From the NCBI GenBank assembly GCA_002102555.1, contig MCFL01000232.1, positions 1 to 36,795 of the forward strand: a DNA stretch of 36,795 nucleotides. Direction: 5' to 3'. The notes under the pieces are model-generated. The model had not been told where the DNA came from. It saw nothing but the letters and a program-made list of their open reading frames with translations, and did not search any database. Numbering within the stretch: the stretch's first letter is position 1; each line of letters starts with the position of its first letter. Below are positions 1 through 10,262 of the stretch, piece by piece. This DNA is from Catenaria anguillulae PL171. Taxonomy: Eukaryota; Blastocladiomycota; Blastocladiomycetes; Blastocladiales; Catenariaceae. The position numbers and the translations under genes were made by a program.

Positions 1-666
1 TCCTTTTTTCGTTTTGTCAGGCAAATCGAGGAGTGGGGCCAGGTATGACATCACTTCTTTGTCAGCAAGACGAAGAAAGGACCGGCCCCAGAAAATATCA
101 CTCCATGCACGCCAGCGGCGGGGTAGCGCCAATAGCAGCAAAATGGATGTCGCAGCATAGTCATATCCTACGAGGCATGTTCCGGAGAGCCCATGACGAT
201 AATTCGTCATCGCATCATTGGAGCTAAGAACTGCGTGCTGCCGGTGATCAGCCGCGAACTAGCAAAACGCCAGGATTGCATCACTTGCCTTGCCTTATCG
301 AACAGGAGTCTGCAAGTATATATATATACGTGACGACGGACGACGGGCCACGGTGGTGGACGGATATGGCGGCAAAGGTGGCCGCCGCCGCTCAGTCATA
401 CGTCAACCGGCAGCTGGGAACGGCGGCGAAATCGCCAAAATCGACCCAGATCCGTGAGTCCGTGCGTGATTGATTGACGCCCACACGGATTCGACAGATT
501 TGAGAATCCCTCAAGTACGACACTTGGCCCGCCCTCGCTCGCCATTCTGTCTCCATTGCCGTCATCAACCATAACTTACATACATGTGCCCATGGATAAA
601 GCAAGCACAAATACTCTCTGAATCGACGCAAGCACATTATCCAGCTCCATCCATTCCGTTGCAACC
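1..666. other. Upstream non-coding stretch, DGAT2 promoter side
   Basis: I find no convincing coding region in these 666 bases. The short ORFs present have no recognisable motif and no supporting splice pattern. A short TA run lies near 317-330. The stretch directly precedes the first DGAT2 ATG at 667, so it presumably carries that gene's promoter and 5' UTR. I could not assign any individual site. Confidence 0.4.
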
Positions 667-1696
667 ATGGTCATCAAGCTCGCACCGCTCAATGTGCCCA
701 TGCACCGCCGCCGGCAAACCGTGGGCGTCCTCTCGTGGCTACTCCTGCTCCCAATCTCCATCTCGCTCTTTCTCCTGTGCCTATACTTCACCTACACTCG
801 CGCCCTCGCCCTCGCATATTTGACGTGGATTCTGTTTTGGGATCAGTCCCCCGAAACGGGCGGCCGCCGCTCGTCGCTGATCCGCCGCCTCAAGATCTGG
901 AAATGGATGCGAGATTTCTTCCCTGTGGTCCTTGTCAAGGAGGCCGAGCTGGATCCTTCGCGCAACTATGTCTTCGGATACCACCCGCACGGCGTCATTT
1001 CGCTTGGTGCTTGGGTCAACTTTGCCACCGAGGCAAACAACTTTTCTGGCCTGTTTCCGGGCATTCACTTGCGCCTGTTGACGCTGTCGTCCAACTTTTT
1101 GTTGCCCTTCTTCCGCGAAGTCATCCTGTGGCTCTCGATTGCATCCGTGTCTCGGCGGTCGTGCGAGGCTGTTTTGAACAAGGTCCTGGGCATTCCGTGT
1201 GCATTGTCGTTGGCGGCGCACAAGAGTCGCTGTACGCTAAACCGGGCACGCTCGACTTGGTGTTGCGCAAGCGGCTCGGGTTTGTCAAGGTGGCCATCAA
1301 GAACTCGTCGTCGCTTGTCCCGTCTTGTCGATTGGTGAGAACGAAGTGTACAACCTCATCTCGACACGCAAGGGATCGCTCGCCTACACGGTCCAGCAGT
1401 CGTGCAAGAATGCGTTTGGGTGGACCGTGCCTCTTTTTTCTGGCCGAGGCATCTTCAATTACTCGGTCGGCGTCATGCCACACCGCCGGCAAATCGCAAC
1501 CATTGTGTGCAAGCCCATTCACCCGGACGAGGTCATGGGCCATCCCATCAACCCAGAGGCTCTCACACCCGAGGAACTCAACGAGATTACCAAGAAGGTG
1601 CACGAGGCGTACATTGTGTCGCTCATGGACGCTTGGGAAAAGTACAAGGATCAGTATGCGCCAGAGCGCATTCAAGAGCTGAGGTTGGTCGAGTAA
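667..1696 (+). CDS. DGA1: Diacylglycerol O-acyltransferase type 2 (DGAT2), two apparent 1-nt losses
   Basis: DGAT2 enzymes transfer an acyl group from acyl-CoA to diacylglycerol, making triacylglycerol at the ER and lipid droplet. Seen: a hydrophobic N-terminal pair of segments, the active-site block YVFGYHPHG near 973-999, FLLPFFREV, SRRSCEAVLNK, VVGGAQESLYAKPG, LGFVKVAI and a C-terminal GENEVYNL...FGWTVPLF block. The ATG at 667 is the first in frame and precedes the hydrophobic segments. The protein is spread over three frames: a shift is needed near 1183 (AAG.GTCCTGG, where GGT-CCT-GGG is expected) and another near 1321 (CCG.TC, where CCG-GTC is expected). Each is repaired by one added G, giving about 343 residues, the normal family length. 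No GT-AG or GC-AG intron fits, because the conserved residues on both sides abut. Either consensus errors or a recent pseudogene. A second DGAT2 lies at 19488-21431. Confidence 0.85.
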
Positions 1697-2224
1697 GGGA
1701 CAAGTACTTGTTAGATTTATTGTTTGGGACTGTGCTTTGGTAACTTTTCTCTTTTTCTTGTGCATGTGCTCCTCAATGTACCGCCACTTTGATTCCCATT
1801 CCGACTGCCTCTGTTCGGGTTGACAGGAGGAAGCCTCCATGAAGGAAGGTGTGCGACGACACATCAACACAACCAACACTCACAATTTTGATCCTCTATC
1901 TATCCCTCCTCTTCCGAAAATACCATATGATTTCCATGTAATTTCTTGTTACATGATGAAACGCTCGCAGCCGCCGACCTTGACCATCCCCTTCGATTTA
2001 CAATCTGACCGACCGAATTCGTTCCTGCTCTCATCCGCGACGAGACTTGGCAAGACGGGCATGAGGGTAAACGTGAGTGTCTTGGACTGTTCCCTAAACA
2101 TCTCATTCTTGCGTTTCTTGGGCACAGCAATCCTTGCAGCAAGGCTCAGCCGAGATGTGATGCAAGACGAGATACATGCATTCGACCACAAATTCACATA
2201 GGCACACACGCACACACACAACCA
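1697..2224. other. Convergent intergenic stretch between DGAT2 and lectin genes
   Basis: This lies between two stop codons of convergent genes, so it should hold both 3' UTRs and polyadenylation sites. No coding potential is evident. A CA-dinucleotide run sits at about 2203-2222, just beyond the lectin stop codon. Confidence 0.4.
2203..2222. repeat. CA microsatellite
   Basis: Short interrupted CA dinucleotide run immediately 3' of the VIP36-like lectin stop codon. It is probably part of its 3' UTR. Likely length-variable between strains. Confidence 0.6.
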
Positions 2225-3342
2225 TCAGAAATGCTTGAAATCCCTCTGCGACTGCCCGCCAAATGCGGAAATTCCCATGGCGCGCCCGCCAAAGAAGACA
2301 ATGGCCGCCAACAAGCCAATCACCATGACAATAAAGAAGTAGGACGGGCCCTTGGACTCGCCGCCCTTCATGAATGACGAATTGAAATGATCCCTTTGGT
2401 CCGGGTTGGTATGTGTGAGCTTTGAATCGTCCTTGAGGATCTGGTTGGTCGACACCGAGATGATGTCGTGGTTGTCGGCCAATCCGCCCGTCTCGCCCGT
2501 AAATGACATGAAGCCCATGTCAAACAGCTTCACGTCCGACACTTGGAAGCACGTGGTCCAGTCGTCCCAGCCCTTTGTGTTGAGCTCCACCTTGAGGTAC
2601 TTGCCCTTGACAAAGCGGATGCGAGCGCGCGTTGCATAGTCCTTGTTGCGGATGTCGGCTTGGCACCCGCCGAGCTCGAGTTCTTTGCCGTCCGTATCCT
2701 TGTTGTAGGTCTTTGTGCCGTCGTTATAGAGTGCGGCAACGTACGGGTACGAATACTGGATCAAGTTTGAACTAATGCGGTTAATGGATACGTGTATGAA
2801 TATTGACAAAGAAAGTGGGAGATACGTGCACCATGGCGGCCATTGTCATATGTATCAAAGACGATGGAGAGACCCTTCCACGTTTCCGGCCCGCCGAGAA
2901 CAGTGCCAACCTTGTCAATCTTGTCTTCGGTGTACCTGTGCACTCTGAGATAAGTTTTCCTATTCGCAAGCTCGCATACAATGGGCATTCACCAAACGCA
3001 CCAAAACGCCATGCCATCACCAGCCAGATGCGTCGCCTTGCCGTGAATCTTGTACTCAAACTCGACCGACCAGCTCTCGGCATACAGAGCCGTCTTTGAC
3101 CTGAGCCAGCCCTTGCGCCCTTGCATTTCGGGCGTCAGGCGCACGTAGCGGTTGGTGTTGATGATGGTGTCGCCGCCGAAATCAAACCACCGGTTGGACA
3201 TTTCGTGGTCAATGTAGGGCGGGTACAGCGACTGGGTGCGGATGAAGAGGACAGTGTCCTCTGGGTTGTGCACGGCGGACACGGTGGCGACCAGCGAGGC
3301 CATGGCCACGAGGGCCAGGGTGGCGGCGAGGGTGGTTGCCAT
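2225..3342 (-). CDS. L-type lectin cargo receptor, VIP36/ERGIC-53 type
   Basis: Predicted type I membrane lectin that binds high-mannose glycoproteins and cycles between ER and Golgi. Three exons give 325 residues: 3342-3002, 2935-2830 and 2755-2225. The ATG at 3342 starts a clear signal peptide (MATTLAATLALVAMASL...ATVSA). The legume-lectin-like fold follows, with FEYKIHG, GDGMAFWYTED, a GLSIVFDTYDN-type strand (here KGLSIVFDTYDNGRHG), YNDGTK, GGCQADIRNKD, TGGLADNHDIISV, then a single membrane segment (YFFIVMVIGLLAAIVFFGG) and a short tail ending FKHF. The tail lacks a KKXX signal, so the VIP36 or Emp46/47-like class is favoured over ERGIC-53. Intron 1 (3001-2936) is GT-AG. Intron 2 (2829-2756) keeps frame only as GC-AG with donor GCACGT. 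An upstream in-frame ATG at 3441 would bury the signal peptide and was not used. Confidence 0.88.
2756..2829 (-). other. GC-AG intron, donor GCACGT, in lectin gene
   Basis: The 74-nt intron joins ...CGC CAT GGT to TAT TCG TAC CCG in phase 0. All nearby GT donors are in phase 1 and no acceptor restores the frame from them. The resulting NGRHGYSYPYVAAL matches the usual lectin strand. Confidence 0.65.
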
Positions 3343-3543
3343 GGATCTTGATGATCTGTCGGGAATGTGGCGTTGTTGACTTTGGTTGGTGTTGGCTAAG
3401 TGTCGCGGATGAGATTCCATGACGCACGGCGATGTATGCATTGCTCCGAGTCAGGCCGGATGGATTGGGCGGTTTCGCATGCGCATAATGCATACGGTCC
3501 CAGACTTTGCCTGAAAGGTGTTGCGTCGGCTTGACGCCTTGAC
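3343..3543. promoter_or_regulatory. Probable promoter region of the lectin gene
   Basis: Region upstream of the lectin ATG at 3342, read on the minus strand. I could not point to a defined TATA or other element. Confidence 0.25.
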
Positions 3544-4638
3544 GTGTCGCATCGGATCATCGTCTCTCACATCGGCGGACCGCGGATCCGGTTACGACTG
3601 GTAACGACGACGGGCAACCGTCACCGATCTACATACATATATGTATCATGTACTTCCGTTTTCCCATCATGGCCGCTATTGTTCAAGGACAGCTTGCGAG
3701 CGCAGATGAGCTGCGCGCGGAACAGAACAGATCGGTTGGCTTCGTGTCGCCGAGAAGGCAAGGTTGCCCAAGAACAAGTCGGGCAGGTCGTCGATTGCTC
3801 CTTGGCCAGCTGGCCTGAGTCGCGTCTCTCATCAAGCGCTGCTGGCCTGCTGACCGGACTCAAGAACTTGGAAAACACCTGCTACATGACCGACTCCGAC
3901 CGCACTTTCCGTCAGGACTTGATCTTTTTCACAGGAGTTGGTACAGGTGACCGAGGTAGGCTTGTTGGGGCTTTGCAAGGCGGATTGTGGAAATGCTCAA
4001 AGGTTCGTTCATCAGCTTTACTGGCACTTGTTACGTTTCCATTGCATGGTTGGAGGATGACGCTAATGTATTGGCTTTGTATCATTCCCAGGCGGGTCAG
4101 TCAAGATCTGCCCCTCGCCAAGTTCTATGTCTTCGTTTGCCGGGAAGAGGGTGGGGATAGTGCGGTGGGGCCGAGTAGCGAGGTGTCGGTCAATGACGGA
4201 GTCCAAGAAGAGCACGCCATTCAACTCACTCGTGCTTCTCGCGTGTCGACAAGCGTTTCCTGGATTTTGATGAAGGTGCACCTCGATCATGTTCTTAACA
4301 AGACTGCCAGGGCCCGGCCGCGACCAAAGGTTCAGGTGGAAACCGATCGCAGTGACCATGTCCTCGATGCATTCCAAGTCACTCTCCGCGATCAAGAACG
4401 TCTGCTCGCGGCCGTGCCCGAGGAGGAGACTGACAAGGAGTCCACCCTCCGAACCGAGAGGCTTGACGCCACGTCGCCTGAGCGATTCGGCAGGATGCGC
4501 CATCTGGGTAAACCGCGAAACGTGAGCGACTTTTGGTGTTGCATTCCAAGCTCGATTGGCGATCGCGTCGCCAAGGCTCGAGGATGGTTTTGTTGCCGTT
4601 TCTGGTATTTACCATTGCCCAAATCGTCCAACAGGTAG
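3544..4638 (+). other. Orphan 364-codon open frame with a USP Cys-box-like motif
   Basis: I do not recognise a complete gene here. The plus frame stays open for 364 codons, which is unlikely by chance, and the part from about 3780 to 3935 has the C/G-ending codon usage of its neighbours. At about 3850-3882 it reads GLKNLENTCYM, close to the catalytic Cys box of ubiquitin-specific proteases (GLxNLGNTCYMNS), but the following residues (TDSDRTF) do not match and no later USP His box was found. The minus strand also holds an open frame (4503-4063, 146 residues) with plausible codon usage and a candidate upstream exon near 4663-4611, though no splice keeps it convincingly in frame. Options are a USP relic, a fast-evolving gene, or an antisense gene with unresolved introns. 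Confidence 0.3.
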
Positions 4639-4866
4639 TCGCATTCCTCGGGTCGTGCGACAAAATGTCCGTTCTCGTGGACGGCTCTCACCGACGCCTT
4701 GTGCAAGCTGCATTTCCATTGCCCGCTGCTTCTTCGTTCTTGCCACGACTCTGGGCCAGGTTGTGAAAACGAGTTGAAAAATGTATATTGATTGATGAAA
4801 TCACAGGGGGGAATCTCAGATACATACAGTGGTGTTGTGATTCAAAATCCATTGATTACCATAGGC

Positions 4867-7800
4867 TCACCCAAAATAACTCGACCGACTCCCGGCTTTA
4901 GCTTTGCCCTTTCCCACCGATGCACCACCAGAGCTGGTGCCGGTGACACCTCCCTGGACGGCTGTCGCAAACTTCTTTGTCACTTGCAACAATAGCATCC
5001 CACCTGCCTCCCACTCGTCAGCATCCACGCCGGGCGTTTCCAAAAAAGCGCGCATTCCGTCGGGCATGCGCGACGCAAGATGCTCGAGCATGTCATCTGA
5101 ATACCGAGCAGCAATCGCCGGATTGGACGCGCGCACAGCCCGGAGTTCGTCCAGGCATTGCTTGAATGCACCGGCAACCATGAACGTGGAAGGCATCGTT
5201 GCCGATGAGCGTGATGGGCCGGGCGGGAGCGGCGGAAGAGTCGAAGTTGAGCGGTGCGATGCAAGTTGACTGTCTTCAATCAGCATGTCGTCGCCGTCAT
5301 CGTCGTAGTCGCCGTCCAGGTGGATTTGCGCCGGCCGTGGTGGAATGTCGGATCCCTTGCGTGTCAGTGGCACGTGTGCCGCGGGCCGCACCAAGCGGCC
5401 GCTGTTGCTACTTCCGGGCCGTGATGTTGACGGCGGCGCCGCTGTGCGAATGGTAAACTCCACATCCACCGCATCGTCCGCAAGCGACGTTCGCGAACGA
5501 CTAGGCATGGGCATCGGACGCACGCCTCCTCCTGTGGCGGCGCCCGAGTCGGGCATGGTTGCACGGCGCTTGATGCCTCCGCCGCCGGACATGGTAGACG
5601 CACGTGGCGTTGATGTGCCATCATCATCGTGCCCGGACCATCCGACAAAGTCGGTGTCGTCGACATGGTCGTCGTCGTCATCTGGAAGGTCGACAAAGGT
5701 GTTCTTACGTTTCCGCGATGCTGTGAATTTGGTAGCAGACGTGCGTTGCCTGCTGGCCGTGGTTGTGGTTGATGGCGAGGTGGACTTGGTGCCGGAATCG
5801 GATGTGCGCAATGCCGCCGAGGTGCGGGACGCTGCGGCCTTGGACTTGCGTGGGGCGGGTGGCGGAGTCGCGGCGCCCGATCTGTCGCCGTCCATATCGG
5901 CCACGGCCGACTTGCGGCTCGAGCGTGATTGCTTGGGTGGTGCCTACAAGTCAAACAACCAAGTGAGACGATCAAAGTAAAACTCCATCCTCGACTCGAT
6001 TCAAACGCACGCACATTCTCAAACTGCATCACAATCCTCTTGTCGCCCCTCAACACGGCCCCGGCATTCTTTGCCATCTGCATGTAGACGGTCGTGAAAC
6101 CCTTTGGGTTGCGCCACGGCCGCTCGCGAAACACGTCCTCGTGCATCAAGTGGTGCACAAACCGCTCCACGTCGGTCCTCGGCATCTTTGCACCGGCTCC
6201 ATACCCACGCAGGGTATCGAACCCACGGCCCGTGATGGTCTTTGCCTTGGATCCGCGGTAGCAATCCAGCACCTGAATCAACGTGACGCGAACCGGATCC
6301 GTATTCTTCTTGCACTCCTTGCTTGCCAGCGCAAGCATCTCTTGAGCAAGCTGAATGACGACCTTTGCCTCCTCGGTCATGTCGCGCGATGTGACGCTCG
6401 GAGGTGCTGCGCCGCCCACCAATGTCGCCGGCCCCGAAGCCCCGTCCGCCGCATGGCCCCACAAACTCGTCACGCCCGAATCGGGCACGGGCCGATGCCG
6501 CATGCACGTATCGCACGTGGCCTTGCACACGCTGGCATCGAACCGCTCGTTAAAGTACTCGAGCACCTGCTTGCGCCGGCAATCAAACGTGTTTTCGCAA
6601 TACTGGATCACGCGTCTCAAGTTGGCACGCAAGTTTTCCTTTTGATCCCTTGTGCCCTCGCCATTCTCAATCAACCACTCGATACTTTGCTTGTCTGAGT
6701 AATGGTAGTACAAGATGCAATGCGACTCGCGGCCGTCGCGGCCTGCACGGCCCGTCTCTTGGTAAAATCCCTCGAGCGACTGGGGCAGCGTGTGATGCAT
6801 GACAAACCGCACATCGGGCTTGTCAATGCCCATACCAAACGCAATCGTCGCCACAATCACCTTGTACTTGTCTGCCTTCCAATCCTTTTGAATCTGCTCG
6901 CGGTCGGCCTTGGCCAATCCCGCGTGATAGTGCTTGGCGTGTACCCCACGCGCGGCCAGCTCGGCCGCCACAGTCTCGCACTTTGCGCGCGACACGCAAT
7001 AAATGATGCCGCACATGTCCTTGAACCGGCGGTCAATGAGCGTATACATGTCGTCAATGACGCCCTTTGGTTTCTTTGGCACCACGTGGTAGATGAGGTT
7101 GGGCCGGTTGAACGACTGCCGCAAAAACACACAGTGTTCCATGAGCAGCGTCGACTGAATGTCGTGGCGCACCTTTTCGTTGGCCGTGGCCGTTAGTGCC
7201 ATGAATGGCACGTTCGGGTACGTTGTGCGCAGCTTGCCGAGGTCTTTGTAGTCGGGCCGGAAATCGTGGCCCCATTGCGAAAGGCAATGTGCCTCGTCAA
7301 TCACAAAGCGTGCGAGCTGGTTGCGCCGAAACAAGGTACCGAGCGCATCGGCCATCTTGTTTGACCGACCCAACATTTCGGGCGTCACGTACAGCAAGTC
7401 GAGCTGCACGTCCAACAACGACTGCATGACTTGGCGCCGGTCCGTGGCAGACATGTCGCCGTAAATGGCGGCCGCGTACACGCCCTTGGCCGTGAGGGCA
7501 TCCACTTGGTCAATCATAAGCGACAGCAGCGGTGTCACCACAATGGTCACCTTGTGCCTGTTGGCCTCGTGGATCATGGCTGGGATCTGGTAGCACAAGG
7601 ACTTGCCACCGCCCGTCGGCATGAGCACAAAGCAGTCGCGCCCGGAAAGCGTCGCGTTGATGGCCGACAATTGGTTGGGTCGGAACTGCTGCAGCCCAAA
7701 CCGGCCGTGCAGCACGCGATACACTTCGTGCGTCCACGGATGCTGAACTTGGTCCTGTGCCGTGAGCTGATCTGCGCCGGGCACTTGCAACGGTGGACGG

Positions 7801-9896
7801 TGCACGCGGGCGGGCGTTGGTGCAGGTGTAGAGCGAATCACTTGGATCTCGTCATCGTCGTCATCATCGAGCAGCGACACGGATGGAATGGGACGTTTCA
7901 CGGTCGTTGCCGTGGATACGTCCATTTTGTCATTGTCGTCGTCCGAGTCCGAGTCCGAGTCCAGCAGCGAGATGACAGGTTGCGTGGCGGCAGCAGATAC
8001 GTACTCGTTTGCATCTGCTTGCGACAATTGATGGTCAATATCGTCGAAAAAGTCGTCGTCTTCGTCAAAATGGAACGAATTTGAGTTTGGCGAGTCGGGC
8101 GGTGGCGGTGCGTCATCCCAAAATGCATCCCCTGTCCCGCCAGCAACGCCCTGAGCACCAGTAACGGGCGGTGGCCGCAGCGGTTGTTGTCTTGGATCGT
8201 TTTCGTCCACATCCATGGGATCATCCGCGTGCACACTCGCAAAGGGACGCAGGGGCGGTGGCAACTGGACCGAGCGGCTTGAGCCTGCTGCCGTATCGAA
8301 ATCCATCATGTCCAAGTTTGCAGGCGGCGCGAGCGGCGACGTGCACAAGTCAATGGGCGGTGGCTGGCCATTGGATGCGGACGATCGCATGGGCGGCGGA
8401 GGCGGAGGCGCAGCAAGTGGTGGTCGAGTACCATTCGACACCAAAGCAGGCTCCGGTGGTGGCGCCAATGGCCCGGACCCGAGCGCAGCCTGCGTGTCAA
8501 ATTCGGCAAATGCGGCACCATAGTCTGTGTCGTCGGACAAGAGCGGGTCGTCCATAAAGTCCATTTGCGGCGAAGGCTGGTCGCGCGGTTTGGCAGGTGC
8601 AGAGGCGGGTGCGTTTGCGGGTGGAAGAGGCTGTTGAGCCGGTTGCCGTTGCGGTGGAGGAAAAGGGTCCGATGGAATCCTTGCTTGCTGCTTGAATGCA
8701 ATTGATTGCAATGTCAGCACTTGCTAACCAAACGTATCGAATTCAGGATGAAGATGAGGGGTACATGCCTGCTCCACACGATTCTCGAGCAATGCTATAA
8801 TGTTTTGCAAATCCTTCCTCTGACGATTAATCGCCTCGAGCTCCTTTGGATCCACGGCCTGATCCAAGCCCTCGCAAAACTTGACGCACAGGTTCCAATA
8901 GTACCAGGTGGCATCCGACAAGCGCGGTTGGACGCATGAGGGGGACAAATTGGAGACGACCGTAACCATGACCTCGTCCAGGGTAGTGATGGGTGGCGTT
9001 AACGTTGGCGACGACGATTTGGCGGCGGCGACGCTGGCGTAAGGCGAGGAAGTGGGTGGGGAAGGAGGTTTTGGCGGAAATCCCGAGTTGTGGAGAGGAG
9101 CAGCACCAGGTGGGCTCGGGGCAGGTCCAAACGAGGATGAGAGAGTTGGCGCCGCCGTTGAAGGAGCAGCCTGTGCGGGTTTGGTTGACCGTGTTGATGC
9201 TTGGGAAAAGATGGGAGCGAGTTTACGTGCAGGCTGGGATGCCACTGGAGCAGGTGTGACTGACGTTGATGTCGCTGATGACAATGAAATGCTCGGGTAC
9301 AAGGACTTGGCTGCGGATCGCGCCGGGAATAGTGTCGGTGCCGGAAGCGGGGCAGACGCTGCTATTGGCCCAGCTGGGGGTGGGACTGGTGGTGGAATGG
9401 GTGGTGGAAATCGGCCGTGATCCGTCGTAGCAGCAGGAGCAGCAGCCGAAGGTGGTCGTGAAGAGGCGGAGGTAGCGGAAGAAATGGATGAAGAGGAAAC
9501 AGAGCGAAAAGTAAACTTTGGTGCATTGTTATTGGCTGCCAATGCGCGGCCGAGCAGCGACGGCCGGCCATTTGGTGGCTGCGATAGGACACCGGCACCG
9601 GCACTGGCGCCCGCTCCAGATGCTGATCGGAATCCCAGCAAGGGCGAAGCACGGCCGGTCGCGGGACCATTCGCTGTCATGGCCGTGGTGGAGGTGGAGG
9701 ATGTGGTGGCCGAGCCAGAGTTGAGGCGGGCGGCCAAGCTGGACAGGGTCGACTGGAGGTTGTTTTTGACGGCAGGGTTGGAGCCCGAGCCCGAGCCCGA
9801 GCCCGAGAGATGGCCGGCATTGGCGCCGATTGCCTGGGGTGGCTGGTGCTGCTGTTGGGGTTGGTGTGAAGAGTACATGGTGTGCCATTGGTGCAT
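4867..9896 (-). CDS. SGS1: RecQ DNA helicase of the BLM/Sgs1 type
   Basis: ATP-dependent 3'-5' DNA helicase acting with Top3/Rmi1 in dissolving recombination intermediates. Model of about 1637 residues: 9896-8765, 8719-6015 and 5943-4867. Order: Pro/Ser/Ala-rich N-terminus with an acidic patch (DSDSDSDDDND); the Q-motif region FGLQQFRPNQ; Walker A MPTGGGKS near 7600-7620; FVIDEAHCLSQWGHDFRP near 7260-7310; motif VI YQETGRAGRDG near 6745-6775; the zinc-binding cysteines CRRKQVLEYF...CKATCDTCMRH; the RQC winged helix; and an HRDC-like C-terminal domain (LDELRAVRASNPAI...). Intron 6014-5944 (71 nt, GT-AG) is clear. The N-terminal 377 residues come from an upstream open frame in the same phase, separated from the helicase frame by one TAG; a 45-nt intron (8764-8720, or GC-AG shifted by 4) removes it. 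A start within the helicase ORF would lack an ATG near 8720. Confidence 0.88.
8720..8764 (-). other. SGS1: Inferred 45-nt intron joining RecQ N-terminal exon
   Basis: Both flanking frames share one phase and are split by a single TAG. Two splice solutions of equal length restore the frame: GTACCC...CAAG (8764-8720) or GCATGT...TTAG shifted four bases upstream. Both keep the helicase frame. It is the shortest intron inferred in this window. Confidence 0.5.
9781..9807. repeat. GAGCCC hexamer tandem repeat in coding sequence
   Basis: About four and a half GAGCCC units, read on the minus strand as a Ser-Gly repeat in the RecQ N-terminal extension. This is an in-frame hexamer, so copy-number change would not shift frame. 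Confidence 0.7.
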
Positions 9897-10262
9897 TGAT
9901 ATCCAAATTTGCACGTTGCTGTTCTTCGACTGGACGCTTCTTGGCAAGGCACTGACTCACTGTTGCAGACGGAGACTGCGCGTCTCACCCGCGACTTGAA
10001 TGAAATCACGACAGAACGGAATCCGTGCCGAGGCGATAGAGAGGCATATAATAAAAATGTATTCAAGATTGCAATAGGAACCAACCAAAAACCAACGGAT
10101 AACTTCAAGAGTCGCTTGTCAGGTGGAAACAAACAAGAACAATCAGTGCACGAGCAGAACCGAAAAGAAACAGTGCCGATGCCATGCCGTGTCGTGTCGT
10201 GTCTCTGGGGGTTGGGGGTGCAGGGTATGGGCAAAAAAAAGAGCATCAAATCAAAAATTCAC
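9897..10262. other. Gap between polo kinase stop and RecQ start
   Basis: Both flanking genes are on the minus strand. The stretch should contain the polo 3' UTR and the RecQ promoter. An AT-rich patch (TATAATAAAAATG on the plus strand, near 10047-10060) lies about 150 bp upstream of the RecQ ATG. No coding sequence is apparent. Confidence 0.35.

Noticed and set aside
1175-1330. Micro-introns or programmed frameshifting to explain the DGAT2 frame changes
   Set aside because: Conserved residues abut on both sides, leaving no room for an intron, and no slippery-site or hairpin arrangement was evident. Simple base loss explains it better.
4063-4503. Minus-strand 146-codon ORF with protein-like sequence, plus an upstream candidate exon
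   Set aside because: Good codon usage, but the only splice that keeps it in frame joins it to a less protein-like exon, and no family was recognised. It overlaps the open plus frame, so I did not call it a separate gene.
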